Assembly (NCBI GenBank): GCA_030018915.1
Contig: JASEHE010000010.1
Span: forward strand, 1 to 34,075
Length of the DNA stretch: 34,075 nt
Source: Verrucomicrobiota bacterium
Lineage (GTDB): Bacteria > Verrucomicrobiota > Kiritimatiellia > UBA8416 > SLMC01
Direction of reading: 5' to 3'
The position numbers were made by a program, and so were the translations under genes. Position 1 is the first letter of the stretch. The number at the start of each line of letters is the position of its first letter. Below the pieces are notes generated by a model. It saw nothing but the letters and a program-made list of their open reading frames with translations. It was not told the DNA's origin and did not search any database. Of this stretch, positions 17,019 to 24,597 are shown in pieces.

Positions 17019-17130
17019 GACGGAACGGAATCGAATGGAGAGACGGAGAGATGGATGCTCGGAACCGGGGAGAGATTGTGGGAGAAAACCCGCCGAATCC
17101 GGCCAATAAACCGGCCATTGGATCGTAGTT

Positions 17131-17712
17131 ATGAACGAAGCCGGACAGCCGGAAGAGTCTGACGCCCGCCTCATCAAGCGGATGCAGGGGGGCGATCTTT
17201 CGGCATTTGACATGCTCTTCGATCGGTATCGCCGGGGGATGCTGGCGTATGTTGACGGCCTAGTCCATGATCGCGGTTTGGCGGAGGACATTGTCCAGGA
17301 CTGCTTTGTCCGGATGGCGCGGCGATTGGATTCGATTGATCCCGGCAAGAGTCTGTACGGCTGGCTGTTCCGGGTGGCCCGTAATCGCGCGATTGACATT
17401 CTGCGCCACCGGAAATTCGAGGTCATGCCCGGCGACGAGTATTTTCGAGATTCGGACGGGCAGCGGGCGGCCGATAATCGGCCCGGCCCGGCGGGTCCCA
17501 TGATGGAGGCGGAAATGCAGGCGGCTGTCCGGCGGGCGCTCCAACAGCTTCCGGAAAAAGATCGAGATCTGCTCTTGCTGCGGTTCTATGGCGACCTGAC
17601 GTTCGAGCAGGCAGCGCGCGCGCTGCGCCGGCCGCTTGGCACGGTGCTCTGGCAATCCCAGCGGATTCTCAAGCGCTTGAAAGGCTTCCTGAAAGCGGAG
17701 AACGGCCTGTGA
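17131..17712 (+). CDS. ECF-type RNA polymerase sigma factor
   Basis: The 193-residue protein has region 2 at about residues 28-95 (YRRGMLAYVDGLVHDRGLAEDIVQDCFVRM, then GWLFRVARNRAIDILRHRK) and region 4 at about 128-188 (LPEKDRDLLLLRFYGDLTFEQAARAL with the recognition helix PLGTVLWQSQRILKRLK). It has no region 1 or 3, as expected for an extracytoplasmic-function sigma. It directs RNA polymerase to a small regulon when released from its anti-sigma factor. Its stop overlaps the GTG of the next gene, which encodes that factor. The target genes are unknown; its own operon is the usual first guess. Confidence 0.92.
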   Translation: MNEAGQPEESDARLIKRMQGGDLSAFDMLFDRYRRGMLAYVDGLVHDRGLAEDIVQDCFVRMARRLDSIDPGKSLYGWLFRVARNRAIDILRHRKFEVMPGDEYFRDSDGQRAADNRPGPAGPMMEAEMQAAVRRALQQLPEKDRDLLLLRFYGDLTFEQAARALRRPLGTVLWQSQRILKRLKGFLKAENGL

Positions 17713-18287
17713 GTTGCAAAGACATCATGCGGCGCCTGATGGATAACCCGGCGGACACATCCGTCGGAATCGGCGCGCATCTGGAAGAGTGCGCCCATTG
17801 CAGGCAACTGAAAGACGCGCTGACTGGTCTGGCCCGGGCCGGCGCCGACGCGCGGGCTCGCGATCTGGCCGGCGAGCGCGTCAGTTCCACGCGCCTGCTG
17901 GTGGCAGAGATTCTGGCCCGGCGGCGTGATGAGCCGGGCGGTTTTCCGTTCTGGACTCCGGCGCGCGCGACAGCATGGACGCTGCCGGTGTTTGGCGTCG
18001 TCATTCTCGGCCTGATCCTGTTCCTCGGCAAAGAACGGGAAGGAGCGCCGCCCGGCGGCGTTTCCCCAGAGATCGCCCGGCTGGATGCGCGAATCGAGGC
18101 GCTGTCCGGTGGTCTGGAGCGCGCCATTGCGGAGTTCCAGCGGGAGCGCCTGGTTGCCGAGCCGATTCCCCTGGAGAACAGAGCCAACGAACTGATGGTG
18201 GATATGGAGCTGTGCGCGCGGCGGCCGGCCGAGGAACTGGCCTGCCTGGCAGTCGCTCTGCCCCGGAACGGCCGCCGGGCCAGATGA
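17709..18287 (+). CDS. Membrane anti-sigma factor with zinc-finger motif
   Basis: The 192-residue protein starts at GTG overlapping the sigma stop. Near the N-terminus it has HLEECAHC, an H-x3-C-x2-C motif (His24, Cys28, Cys31) as in ZAS-type anti-sigma factors, where it holds zinc and contacts the sigma. A single membrane helix lies at about residues 88-107 (WTLPVFGVVILGLILFL). The remaining 85 residues should be periplasmic, contain a helical stretch (ARLDARIEALSGGLERAIAEF), and may sense the signal. Gene order and coupling make it the partner of the preceding sigma factor. No regulated-proteolysis site can be read. Confidence 0.85.
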   Translation: MSCKDIMRRLMDNPADTSVGIGAHLEECAHCRQLKDALTGLARAGADARARDLAGERVSSTRLLVAEILARRRDEPGGFPFWTPARATAWTLPVFGVVILGLILFLGKEREGAPPGGVSPEIARLDARIEALSGGLERAIAEFQRERLVAEPIPLENRANELMVDMELCARRPAEELACLAVALPRNGRRAR

Positions 18288-18433
18288 CGCGGCGAGGAGA
18301 TTTGTGATTATGACTGAGAGCAAGAGACACAGCGCGGCGAAGCCGCAACCCGGGAGAAAGAATCACCACGAGGCCACCGAGGCGAAAGCTCGGGTTGCGG
18401 GCAGCAGCCCGCCTTGCAATAGGGGGGAAAATA
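18288..18433. other. Short spacer with palindromic repeat in the sigma operon
   Basis: A 26-base palindromic repeat lies at 18392-18417. A possible 45-codon ORF from ATG 18310 (MTESKRHSAAK...) follows a GAGGAG but is basic, repeat-containing and overlaps the next start, so it is not called. AGGGGGG before ATG 18434 is the ribosome site of the next gene. Confidence 0.5.
18392..18417. repeat. 26-base palindromic repeat, GCGGGCnnCAGCCCGC type (copy 1)
   Basis: It contains GCGGGC and GCCCGC arms around a short loop and matches 25324-25349 at 23 of 26 positions. This copy lies between the anti-sigma gene and the third gene of the operon. Confidence 0.7.
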
Positions 18434-19120
18434 ATGAGACGATATGAGCGATTCATGCCCATAATTTCGGGAATGGCGGTCCTGGCGATGGCCGGCGCAA
18501 TCATGGCGACTCTGGCCCAGCCGCCACCGATCCCGGAACCGGCCGCGGCCAAGGCCATGCCCGCGGAGTCGGTCAAGTCGCGCCCCAAGTTCCCCGATCT
18601 CCCCCCAACGCCGCCGGACTGGGAGTTTGTCCAGAAGGTGGCCTTCTCGCGGTTTCCGGACGTCAACGCGGCGGACGTCATGCGGTTTGCGGCGGAACAC
18701 CGCACGGCCGAAACGCGGGAACTCAAGGCCCTGTCCAGAATCCGTCCGGACGAGGCGGTCGAGCGTCTGACGGACCTCATCTACGAATTGCTCGGCATCA
18801 TGGCCCTGCGCCAGAGCAATCCGCCGCTATACGCGGTCAAAATCCGCCAATTGAAGAGCGATGCCGAGGTGAACCGCTGGACGGAAGCCAGCCGCCAGGA
18901 CGCGGGCGAGGCGCGCTCTCTCTCTCTCGATTCGCTTCGCAAAGCCATCGAGCAGGCTTTTGACGTCCGGCAAGAAATCATGGCGGCAGATGTCGAGGCG
19001 CTGGAGAAGAAGCTGGAGCAGTTGAAGGCGCTGGTGCGCCGGCGGCAGGAGAGCCGCCGGGCGATCGTCGCGCAGCGGTTCGCGGAACTGACCGCGGACG
19101 AAAAGCCGCTACAATGGTGA
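18434..19120 (+). CDS. Secreted coiled-coil protein of the sigma operon, unknown function
   Basis: The protein (228 residues) begins with a signal-type segment (MRRYERFMPIISGMAVLAMAGAIMATLAQ), then a Pro-rich linker (PPPIPEPAAAKAMPAESVKS). The rest is charged and mostly helical, ending in a coiled coil (EALEKKLEQLKALVRRRQESRRAIVAQRF). Start 18434 is chosen over 18395 because AGGGGGG lies just upstream and the signal peptide begins there. Its stop overlaps the trmJ ATG. It may be a periplasmic partner of the anti-sigma factor, similar in position to CpxP- or heavy-metal-resistance-like helical proteins, but no family motif such as LTxxQ is seen. Confidence 0.75.
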   Translation: MRRYERFMPIISGMAVLAMAGAIMATLAQPPPIPEPAAAKAMPAESVKSRPKFPDLPPTPPDWEFVQKVAFSRFPDVNAADVMRFAAEHRTAETRELKALSRIRPDEAVERLTDLIYELLGIMALRQSNPPLYAVKIRQLKSDAEVNRWTEASRQDAGEARSLSLDSLRKAIEQAFDVRQEIMAADVEALEKKLEQLKALVRRRQESRRAIVAQRFAELTADEKPLQW

Positions 19121-19890
19121 ACCTCGATAACATCCGTATCGTGTTGGCGGGCCCGCTGTGCGGCGGGAATGTCGGCGCCGTATGCCGGGCCATGGGCAAC
19201 ATGGGGTTGTCGGACCTGGCGCTCGTGGCGCCGCGGCGTCTCAACATGGACGAAGCGCGCTGGATGGCGTGCCACGCCGCTGAGATTCTTGACAATCGCG
19301 CGGAATTCGGCGCCCTGCCGGAAGCAGTGGCGGATTGCGCCGCAGTCCTTGGGACAACCGCGCGGCCGGGGCTCTACCGCCGGCACGCCCGGACCCCGCG
19401 CGAGTGGGCTCCGCGGATTCTGGAAGGGACCGTGAACGGGCGAGTGGCGCTCGTGTTCGGCCGGGAGGATAACGGGTTGAGCAACGACGAACTGGCCGTG
19501 TGCAACCATGTGATCCGGATTCCGTCCACGGAGGAGTATCCCTCGCTCAACGTGGCGCAGGCGGTTCTGGTGTGCGCGTACGAGGTCTACACGGCCAGCG
19601 CGCGGTACAGCCCGCCGCGGGAAAAATCGCCCGATGCGTCCTCGGCCCTGAAGGAGCGTATGATCGCCATGTGGCGGCAGATGCTGTTGGACATCGGATT
19701 CATGAAACCGGAAAAAGCGGACCACATGATGCTGGGGTTGCGGCGAATATTCGGCCGGGGCGCGCAGACGACGGATGACGTCCGCATCCTGATGGGCGTG
19801 GCCCGACAGGCTGAGTGGGTCGCGGCGGCGGTGAATGGCGCGGCCGGCCGGCCGGCCGGCGCGGCGGACTGCGAAACAACGGAAGGCTAA
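19114..19890 (+). CDS. trmJ: tRNA 2'-O-methyltransferase of the TrmJ/SpoU family
   Basis: The 258-residue SPOUT enzyme carries the three knot motifs: the N-terminal GPLCGGNVGAVCRAMGNMG (with the family Asn), FGREDNGLSNDEL, and the S-adenosylmethionine loop IPSTEEYPSLNVAQAV. TrmJ methylates the ribose at position 32 of several tRNAs. The helical C-terminal extension (LKERMIAMWRQMLLDIGFMKPEKADHMMLGLRRIFGR) is typical of TrmJ rather than plain TrmL. The start overlaps the end of the preceding gene. A long hairpin directly follows its stop and may end this transcript before the secretion operon. Confidence 0.9.
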   Translation: MVNLDNIRIVLAGPLCGGNVGAVCRAMGNMGLSDLALVAPRRLNMDEARWMACHAAEILDNRAEFGALPEAVADCAAVLGTTARPGLYRRHARTPREWAPRILEGTVNGRVALVFGREDNGLSNDELAVCNHVIRIPSTEEYPSLNVAQAVLVCAYEVYTASARYSPPREKSPDASSALKERMIAMWRQMLLDIGFMKPEKADHMMLGLRRIFGRGAQTTDDVRILMGVARQAEWVAAAVNGAAGRPAGAADCETTEG

Positions 19891-19901
19891 TCCTGAGCGC
19901 T

Positions 19902-19961
19902 CCGCCTTAGCCCGGATATTTCCACGCCCCCGCAGGCGTGTGAAATATCCGGGTTAGGCGG
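19902..19961. repeat. Large palindromic repeat (copy B), possible transcript end hairpin
   Basis: Arms of about 20 bases pair (left CCGCCTTAGCCCGGATATTTC, one base longer than the right). An inner stem CACGCC/GGCGTG extends the hairpin. It starts 11 bases after the trmJ stop. There is no T-tract, so intrinsic termination is uncertain. The GGATATTTC core relates it to the GCATATTTC family. Confidence 0.75.
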
Positions 19962-19978
19962 GGCGCCGAGGCTCGAAG

Positions 19979-20014
19979 CCCGCATATTTCGCGCGAGAGC
20001 GTGAAATATGCGGG
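19979..20014. repeat. Palindromic repeat, GCATATTTC family (copy C)
   Basis: Perfect 12-base arms CCCGCATATTTC (19979-19990) and GAAATATGCGGG (20003-20014) surround a 12-base loop GCGCGAGAGCGT. It ends 14 bases before the gspE start, so in mRNA the hairpin sits next to the AGGGGG ribosome site. Confidence 0.82.
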
Positions 20015-20028
20015 GCCAGGGGGTTAGG

Positions 20029-21732
20029 ATGGCTGAAATTGCCGGCGCATATCTCGCGGATCTCCTGAAGCGGACCGGGCTCTTCAGCGAGGACCAGGTC
20101 GAAGCGGCGCTGGACGCCGCGCGCAAGGACGGCGGCAGCATCACGGAACACGTAGCGCGCCTGGGCTTTGCGAATGAGGACGCGTTCCTGGAGACGCTGG
20201 CCGGAGTCATGAAGTTTCCGTTCGTCCGGCTGGCCTCCACGAACATTGATCCGTCAGTGCTGGCGCGGCTGCCGACAAAGGTCGTGTTTCAGTATAACGT
20301 GATCCCGGTTTCCTTCGAGAACAACGCTCTGTTGGTGGCATCGAGTGACCCGCTGAACATGGCGCTGATGGACGCCCTGCGCCTGGCAGCCGGCGCGCGC
20401 GTGCGGCTGGCGCTCTCCCCGGCGGCCGACATCGGTAAGGCGGCCAAGAAATTCTACGGCGTCGGCGCCGAGACCGTGGACCGCATGATCCGGGACGACC
20501 GGTTCGAAGTGAATCCGGACGCGAGGCTGGGCAAGCTGGACCTCGGCGAGCTGGACCAGGAAGCGTCCGTCGTCAAGTTTGTGAACCAGATCATCTGGGA
20601 AGCGTTCCAACAGAATGCCACGGATATTCACTTCGAGCCGATGGAAAATCGGCTGCGGATTCGGTGCCGGGTGGACGGCGTTCTGCACGAGACGCCCGTG
20701 CCGTCGCAGCTCACCCGGTTTCAGGCGGCGATCATTTCGCGCATCAAGGTTATGGCCAACATGGACATTGCCGAGAAACGGCTGCCCATGGACGGGCGCA
20801 TCGGCCTGCGCGCGCAGGGCGAGGACGTCGACATCCGCGTGTCCACGATGCCCACAGTGTACGGCGAAAGCGTGAGCCTGCGCCTCCTGCGCGGCAAGGC
20901 GAGCTTCGTGGAGCTGGCCAAACTGGGTATGAGCGAGCGGGACTCGACGCTGATCCGCAAGCTGATCAACCGCCCGAACGGAATCGTGCTGGTGACGGGC
21001 CCGACGGGCTCGGGGAAGACCACCTCGCTCTACGCCTATCTGCACGAGATCAACACGATTGATCAGCGAATTCTGACGGTGGAGGAGCCGATCGAGTACG
21101 AGATGCCGGGAATCAATCAGGTGCTGGTGCGGACGGACATCGGGCTGACGTTCGCGAAGACGCTGCGGCATTTTCTGCGGCAGGACCCGGACATCATCAT
21201 GGTCGGCGAAATTCGCGACCTGGACACGGCGGAAATCGCCATCCAGGCGTCGCTGACCGGGCATCTGGTGTTCAGCACGCTGCACACGAACGACGCGGCT
21301 GGAGCGTTCACACGCCTGCTCGACATAGGCGTGGAGCCGTTCCTGGTGGCGTCGGCGGTGGTGGGTGTGGTGGCGCAGCGGCTGGTGCGGCGGCTCTGCA
21401 CGGTCTGCCGGCGGGCCGGCCGACCGGATGCCGCCTTTCTGAGAGAGATCGGCTTTCCGGCCGGCCGGCCCGGGGGCGCGGAGATTTTCGAGGCGGGCGG
21501 TTGCGAACAGTGCCTCGGCACGGGATTCCGCGGCCGTTCCGGAATCTTCGAAATACTTCACGTCACCGAGGAAATCGAATCGCTCGTGATCGGCCGGAGC
21601 CCCACGGGCGACATCAAGCAGAAGGCCATCGCGCAGGGCATGACCACCCTGCGCGACGACGGCTGGGAGAAAACGGCAACTGGTGTTACAACGATCGAGG
21701 AGGTGCTTCGGGCAACCGAGGAGAACGAGTAG
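20029..21732 (+). CDS. gspE: Type II secretion / pilus assembly ATPase GspE/PilB
   Basis: The protein (567 residues) is the cytoplasmic hexameric motor. An N-terminal GspE-N domain (about 1-150) precedes the ATPase. Motifs are Walker A GPTGSGKTTSLYAYL (about 324-338), Asp box TVEEPIEYEMPGINQ, Walker B DIIMVGEIRDLDTAEIA, and the His box TGHLVFSTLHTNDA. Near the C-terminus two CxxC pairs (CTVCRRAG, GCEQCLGTGFRGRSGIFE) form the zinc module of GspE and PilB. Start 20029 has AGGGGG upstream and is preferred to 20008, which lies inside a palindromic repeat. It is the first gene of the secretion operon. Confidence 0.95.
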   Translation: MAEIAGAYLADLLKRTGLFSEDQVEAALDAARKDGGSITEHVARLGFANEDAFLETLAGVMKFPFVRLASTNIDPSVLARLPTKVVFQYNVIPVSFENNALLVASSDPLNMALMDALRLAAGARVRLALSPAADIGKAAKKFYGVGAETVDRMIRDDRFEVNPDARLGKLDLGELDQEASVVKFVNQIIWEAFQQNATDIHFEPMENRLRIRCRVDGVLHETPVPSQLTRFQAAIISRIKVMANMDIAEKRLPMDGRIGLRAQGEDVDIRVSTMPTVYGESVSLRLLRGKASFVELAKLGMSERDSTLIRKLINRPNGIVLVTGPTGSGKTTSLYAYLHEINTIDQRILTVEEPIEYEMPGINQVLVRTDIGLTFAKTLRHFLRQDPDIIMVGEIRDLDTAEIAIQASLTGHLVFSTLHTNDAAGAFTRLLDIGVEPFLVASAVVGVVAQRLVRRLCTVCRRAGRPDAAFLREIGFPAGRPGGAEIFEAGGCEQCLGTGFRGRSGIFEILHVTEEIESLVIGRSPTGDIKQKAIAQGMTTLRDDGWEKTATGVTTIEEVLRATEENE

Positions 21733-21756
21733 TCCCGCGACGCGGCGACCCAAAGA

Positions 21757-21793
21757 GCTCATGTTTCACACGGAAGCATGAAATATGCGAGGT
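21757..21793. repeat. Degenerate palindromic repeat (copy D)
   Basis: CTCATGTTTCA and TGAAATATGCGAG form an imperfect hairpin related to the GCATATTTC family. It separates gspE from the four-helix-bundle gene. Confidence 0.55.
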
Positions 21794-21870
21794 GGGGGGA
21801 CCCGGCCGGAGAGATGCCGGAGCCCGGAACGATGGGGGAACGAGGGAACAGCATAAAACGAGGAGCAGTG

Positions 21871-22317
21871 ATGATGCCGGAAGACATGACGAGTCTGAAA
21901 GTGTACGATATGGCGGAGAAACTGGCGGACGAGGTCTGGACCGCAGTGATGGACTGGGAGAACGCGGAACAGGCGACCGTCGGCGCGGAACTCGTGAAGA
22001 CGACGGACAACATCGGCGCGGCCATTGCCGAGGCTTTGGGCCGCAGGGGATTCCAGGGCAACCGCCGGGCCATCCGTCTGACCCGGGGTTACCTCAAGGC
22101 GGCGGAGCACTACATGCGAAGGGCGTATCGGCGCAAGTTGCTGGCCGACAAGGAAGCCGCGACGCTGAAATCCAGCGTGGATGAATTGACTCTGGTGCTG
22201 GACGCCTACCTGGCGCGGGCTGGGGCCAGCAACAAGGAAGCTGACGCTCCGACGCCGGCGCCCAAGTCGCGGAACTTCCCGCCGCGCGACAGAGGCTATC
22301 GTTCGAGCCGGGGGTAA
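21871..22317 (+). CDS. Four-helix-bundle protein (S23 / 23S rRNA-intervening-sequence type)
   Basis: The protein (148 residues) is almost wholly helical and matches the general pattern of the four-helix-bundle S23 family: LKVYDMAEKLADEVWTAVMDW, a central KTTDNIGAAIAEALGRRGFQGNRRAI (the family usually has SIPSNIAEG), and a third helix YLKAAEHYMRRAYRRKLL. The Pro/Lys-rich end is disordered. GAGGAG precedes ATG ATG at 21871, so the longer track start is rejected. These proteins occur in 23S rRNA intervening sequences and as stand-alone genes near diversity-generating elements; the stand-alone role is unknown. It lies between gspE and gspF, four bases from gspF, although it is not a known secretion component. 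Confidence 0.75.
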   Translation: MMPEDMTSLKVYDMAEKLADEVWTAVMDWENAEQATVGAELVKTTDNIGAAIAEALGRRGFQGNRRAIRLTRGYLKAAEHYMRRAYRRKLLADKEAATLKSSVDELTLVLDAYLARAGASNKEADAPTPAPKSRNFPPRDRGYRSSRG

Positions 22318-22320
22318 TTC

Positions 22321-23562
22321 ATGCCGCAATTCGTCTATGCCGCGCGCAGCCGCGCGGGCGAGAAAGTCGAGGGCGCCCTCGAGGCCAACGACCGCCGGAC
22401 GGCCCTGCTGCAGATCGAGAAACTGGGCTATATCCCGGTTTCCGTGCAGGATCGCGGAAGCGCGGCAGCCCGGCCGGGCGCCGGCGATTCGGCGGCGCCC
22501 CGGATCGGCCGCCGGCGGCGAATGGGCGGGCGGGACTTGCTGCTGTTCACCACGGAATTGAGCGACCTGCTGGCTTCGGGCATGACGCTGGGCAACGCGT
22601 TGAACGCGCTGGCGAAGCGCCGGAGCGACTCAGTGGGCGGAGCGGCGGTCATTGCGGAACTCCGTGACGAAATCGTCTGCGGCTCGAGCCTCTCGGACGC
22701 CATGTCGCTGAGCCCGCGCGTGTTTTCCAAGCTGTACGTCAACATGATCCGGGCCGGCGAGGCGAGCGGCGCGCTCGGCGAGGTGCTCAAGCGGCTCGTC
22801 TCGCATTACGAGCGAGTTCAGGAAACCAAGGATAAGGTGACGATGGCGCTGGTGTATCCATGCATCGTGCTCGCCATGGGGCTCGGGACGCTCGTGTTCT
22901 CGCTGGTCAAGGTGATTCCGACCTTCAGCGCGGTATTCGCCAACATGAAGACCGCGCTGCCGCTGCCCACCCGCATCCTGATCGGCGCCAGTTCCTGGCT
23001 GCTCAAGTACGGGTGGCTCGCGGCGCTGGTCATGGCGCCGGTCTGTATCCTTTCCTGGCGCGCGCTGCGCACCGAGCGGGGCCGCCTGTGGCGCGACCGC
23101 CTGCTGCTCAAGACGCCGCTCTTGCGAGGCATTGTGGCCTCGGGAATTTTCGCCAACTTCGCGCGCACCCTGGAAACGCTGCTGGCCAACGGCGTGCCGG
23201 TCCTGCGGGCTCTGGCCATCGTCGAGCAGACCGTGGGCAACACGGTGATCGGCCGCGAAATCCGTAACGCCCGCAACCGCGTCACGGACGGCACGACGAT
23301 TTCCGGGCCGCTGGCCGCCGGCAAGGTGTTTCCGCCAATGATGACGGACATGCTCTCCGTGGGCGAACAGACCGGCGACATGTGTGGGGCGCTGGCCCAC
23401 GTCTCGCGGCGCTACGAGAGCGAACTGGAGCGGAACCTGAAGATTTTCACCACCGCCCTGGAGCCGATCCTGATCGTGGTGGTGGCCGTGATGGTCGGGT
23501 TCGTCGCCATCAGCATTCTGATGGCGGTCTTCCGGCTGACCAGCGGCATTGGTATGGCGTGA
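22321..23562 (+). CDS. gspF: Type II secretion inner-membrane platform protein GspF
   Basis: The 413-residue protein begins MPQFVYAARSRAGEKVEGAL, the usual GspF opening, and contains two copies of the T2SSF helical domain: LLLFTTELSDLLASGMTLGNAL and, in the second half, FANFARTLETLLANGVPVLRAL. Membrane helices lie at VYPCIVLAMGLGTLVFSLV, near WLLKYGWLAALVMAPVCIL, and at the C-terminus EPILIVVVAVMVGFVAISILMAV. It anchors the GspE motor and helps build the pseudopilus. It starts four bases after the helix-bundle gene and shares its strand and operon. Confidence 0.94.
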   Translation: MPQFVYAARSRAGEKVEGALEANDRRTALLQIEKLGYIPVSVQDRGSAAARPGAGDSAAPRIGRRRRMGGRDLLLFTTELSDLLASGMTLGNALNALAKRRSDSVGGAAVIAELRDEIVCGSSLSDAMSLSPRVFSKLYVNMIRAGEASGALGEVLKRLVSHYERVQETKDKVTMALVYPCIVLAMGLGTLVFSLVKVIPTFSAVFANMKTALPLPTRILIGASSWLLKYGWLAALVMAPVCILSWRALRTERGRLWRDRLLLKTPLLRGIVASGIFANFARTLETLLANGVPVLRALAIVEQTVGNTVIGREIRNARNRVTDGTTISGPLAAGKVFPPMMTDMLSVGEQTGDMCGALAHVSRRYESELERNLKIFTTALEPILIVVVAVMVGFVAISILMAVFRLTSGIGMA

Positions 23563-23687
23563 AACAGGAAACTCGAAACCGGAGAAGAGGCCATTGCGGA
23601 CGTTTGCGTCAACATGTTGGCGCCGATTCTTTCGCAAGGCGCTATTAGGTTGCGGCCGGCCGGCCGCATAGTGAAAGGACGGCGACG
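23563..23687. other. Spacer between gspF and gspG with perfect palindrome
   Basis: TGCGGCCGGCCGGCCGCA (about 23651-23668) is a perfect 18-base palindrome. AAAGGA before ATG 23688 is the gspG ribosome site. Nothing coding is seen. Confidence 0.5.
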
Positions 23688-24113
23688 ATGAGAACGCGCG
23701 AACAGTCCATGGACAAGCGGAGACAGGAGCAGGAACGACGGGCGCGCGGGCGCGCGGGCTTCACGCTCATCGAGATCATGCTGGTCGTGATCATCCTCGG
23801 AATCCTGGCGGCGGTGGTCGTGGTGAATTTCCGGGGACAGGGAACCACGGCGCGGATCAACGCCACGCGGACCAGCATCCAGAACATCTGCACGGCCATC
23901 AACCTCTACGAAACCGAGACGGGCAAACTCCCCGCATCGCTGCGCGAATTGACTGCGGCAACCCAGCATCGGCCGGGATTGCTGCGGGACGACAACCTCC
24001 GGGATTCCTGGGGCGTGGAGTTTCACTACAAGCTGAAGGGCGAGTTCGATTTCGAGGTGCGGTCGGCGGGGCCGGACGGTCAGATGAGCAACGAAGATGA
24101 CTTGACGAACTGA
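23688..24113 (+). CDS. gspG: Major pseudopilin GspG
   Basis: The 141-residue protein has a long basic leader (24 residues) ending in G24, then FTLIEIMLVVIILGILAAVVVV, the type IV pilin N-terminal helix with Glu5. The body fits GspG: INLYETETGKLPASLREL and the C-terminal LRDSWGVEFHYKLKGEFDFEVRSAGPDGQ followed by NEDDL, the region that binds calcium in GspG. It forms the pseudopilus shaft after cleavage by a prepilin peptidase, which is not encoded here. ATG 23688 has AAAGGA upstream; 23709 is a shorter alternative. Confidence 0.93.
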   Translation: MRTREQSMDKRRQEQERRARGRAGFTLIEIMLVVIILGILAAVVVVNFRGQGTTARINATRTSIQNICTAINLYETETGKLPASLRELTAATQHRPGLLRDDNLRDSWGVEFHYKLKGEFDFEVRSAGPDGQMSNEDDLTN

Positions 24114-24126
24114 GCGGGGCCAGATC

Positions 24127-24597
24127 ATGAACCAGGCGACGCGATGCCGGGCTTTCACGCTCATGGAGATTCTCCTCGTGATCCTGATCCTCGGGATCGT
24201 CACGGCGGTGATGCTCCCGGCGCTCTCGCGCTCCATCCGTGGCAGCCGTATCCGCCTGGCTACGCGGGAATTGGTCATGGCTGGCCGGTATGCCAGGAGC
24301 ATGGCCGTGCTGCAACAGAAGAACCTGACCCTGGACCTGGACCTTTCCGCCGCGACGATCGCCGTGGCGGGGCAGGACGACCGCTCCGCGCTGTTCCGCC
24401 GCGCGCTGGAAGGCGTGACCATCGAGAGCCTGGAGATCGCGTCGGAGGATCTGCTTCTGAACCAGGGGACTGGCCGGGTGACGTACCGGAACAACGGCAC
24501 GTGCACCCCGTACACGGTCCGGCTCAAGGACTCGAGCGGCAAGCAGGTGACGATCAACGTGGACGCGCTGTCGTCCGTGGAGACCGAGGAGCAATGA
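24127..24597 (+). CDS. gspH: Minor pseudopilin GspH
   Basis: The 156-residue protein has a nine-residue leader and the pilin helix FTLMEILLVILILGIVTAVML, followed by a beta-rich body with SRIRLATRELVMAGRYARSMAV, the usual GspH segment after the helix. The residue before the cleavage point is Ala (CRA/FTLME), not the near-invariant Gly; Ala at this position is tolerated by some prepilin peptidases. It starts 13 bases after gspG and ends in ATGA with gspI. Confidence 0.87.
   Translation: MNQATRCRAFTLMEILLVILILGIVTAVMLPALSRSIRGSRIRLATRELVMAGRYARSMAVLQQKNLTLDLDLSAATIAVAGQDDRSALFRRALEGVTIESLEIASEDLLLNQGTGRVTYRNNGTCTPYTVRLKDSSGKQVTINVDALSSVETEEQ

Larger units (their letters stand above)
16742..17130. 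other. 389-base spacer between divergent genes, carrying two repeats
   Basis: The Lrp gene leaves leftward and the sigma operon rightward. The spacer holds the GGTTCACGGTT repeat at 16803 and the compound hairpin copy at 16912-17018. Promoters for both directions should be here, but no confident -35/-10 pair was found. GGAAC strings near 17021 and 17061 could be ECF-type -35 elements, unproven. Confidence 0.45.

Noticed and set aside
17020-17070. GGAAC strings as ECF -35 elements for autoregulation
   Set aside because: No matching -10 partner at the right spacing could be chosen with confidence.
18310-18447. 45-codon ORF MTESKRHSAAK... behind a GAGGAG site
   Set aside because: Contains a palindromic repeat, overlaps the next start, and has no natural protein character.
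20254-21762. 502-residue minus-strand ORF over gspE
   Set aside because: Rich in His, Arg and Gln, with no motifs; antisense shadow of gspE.
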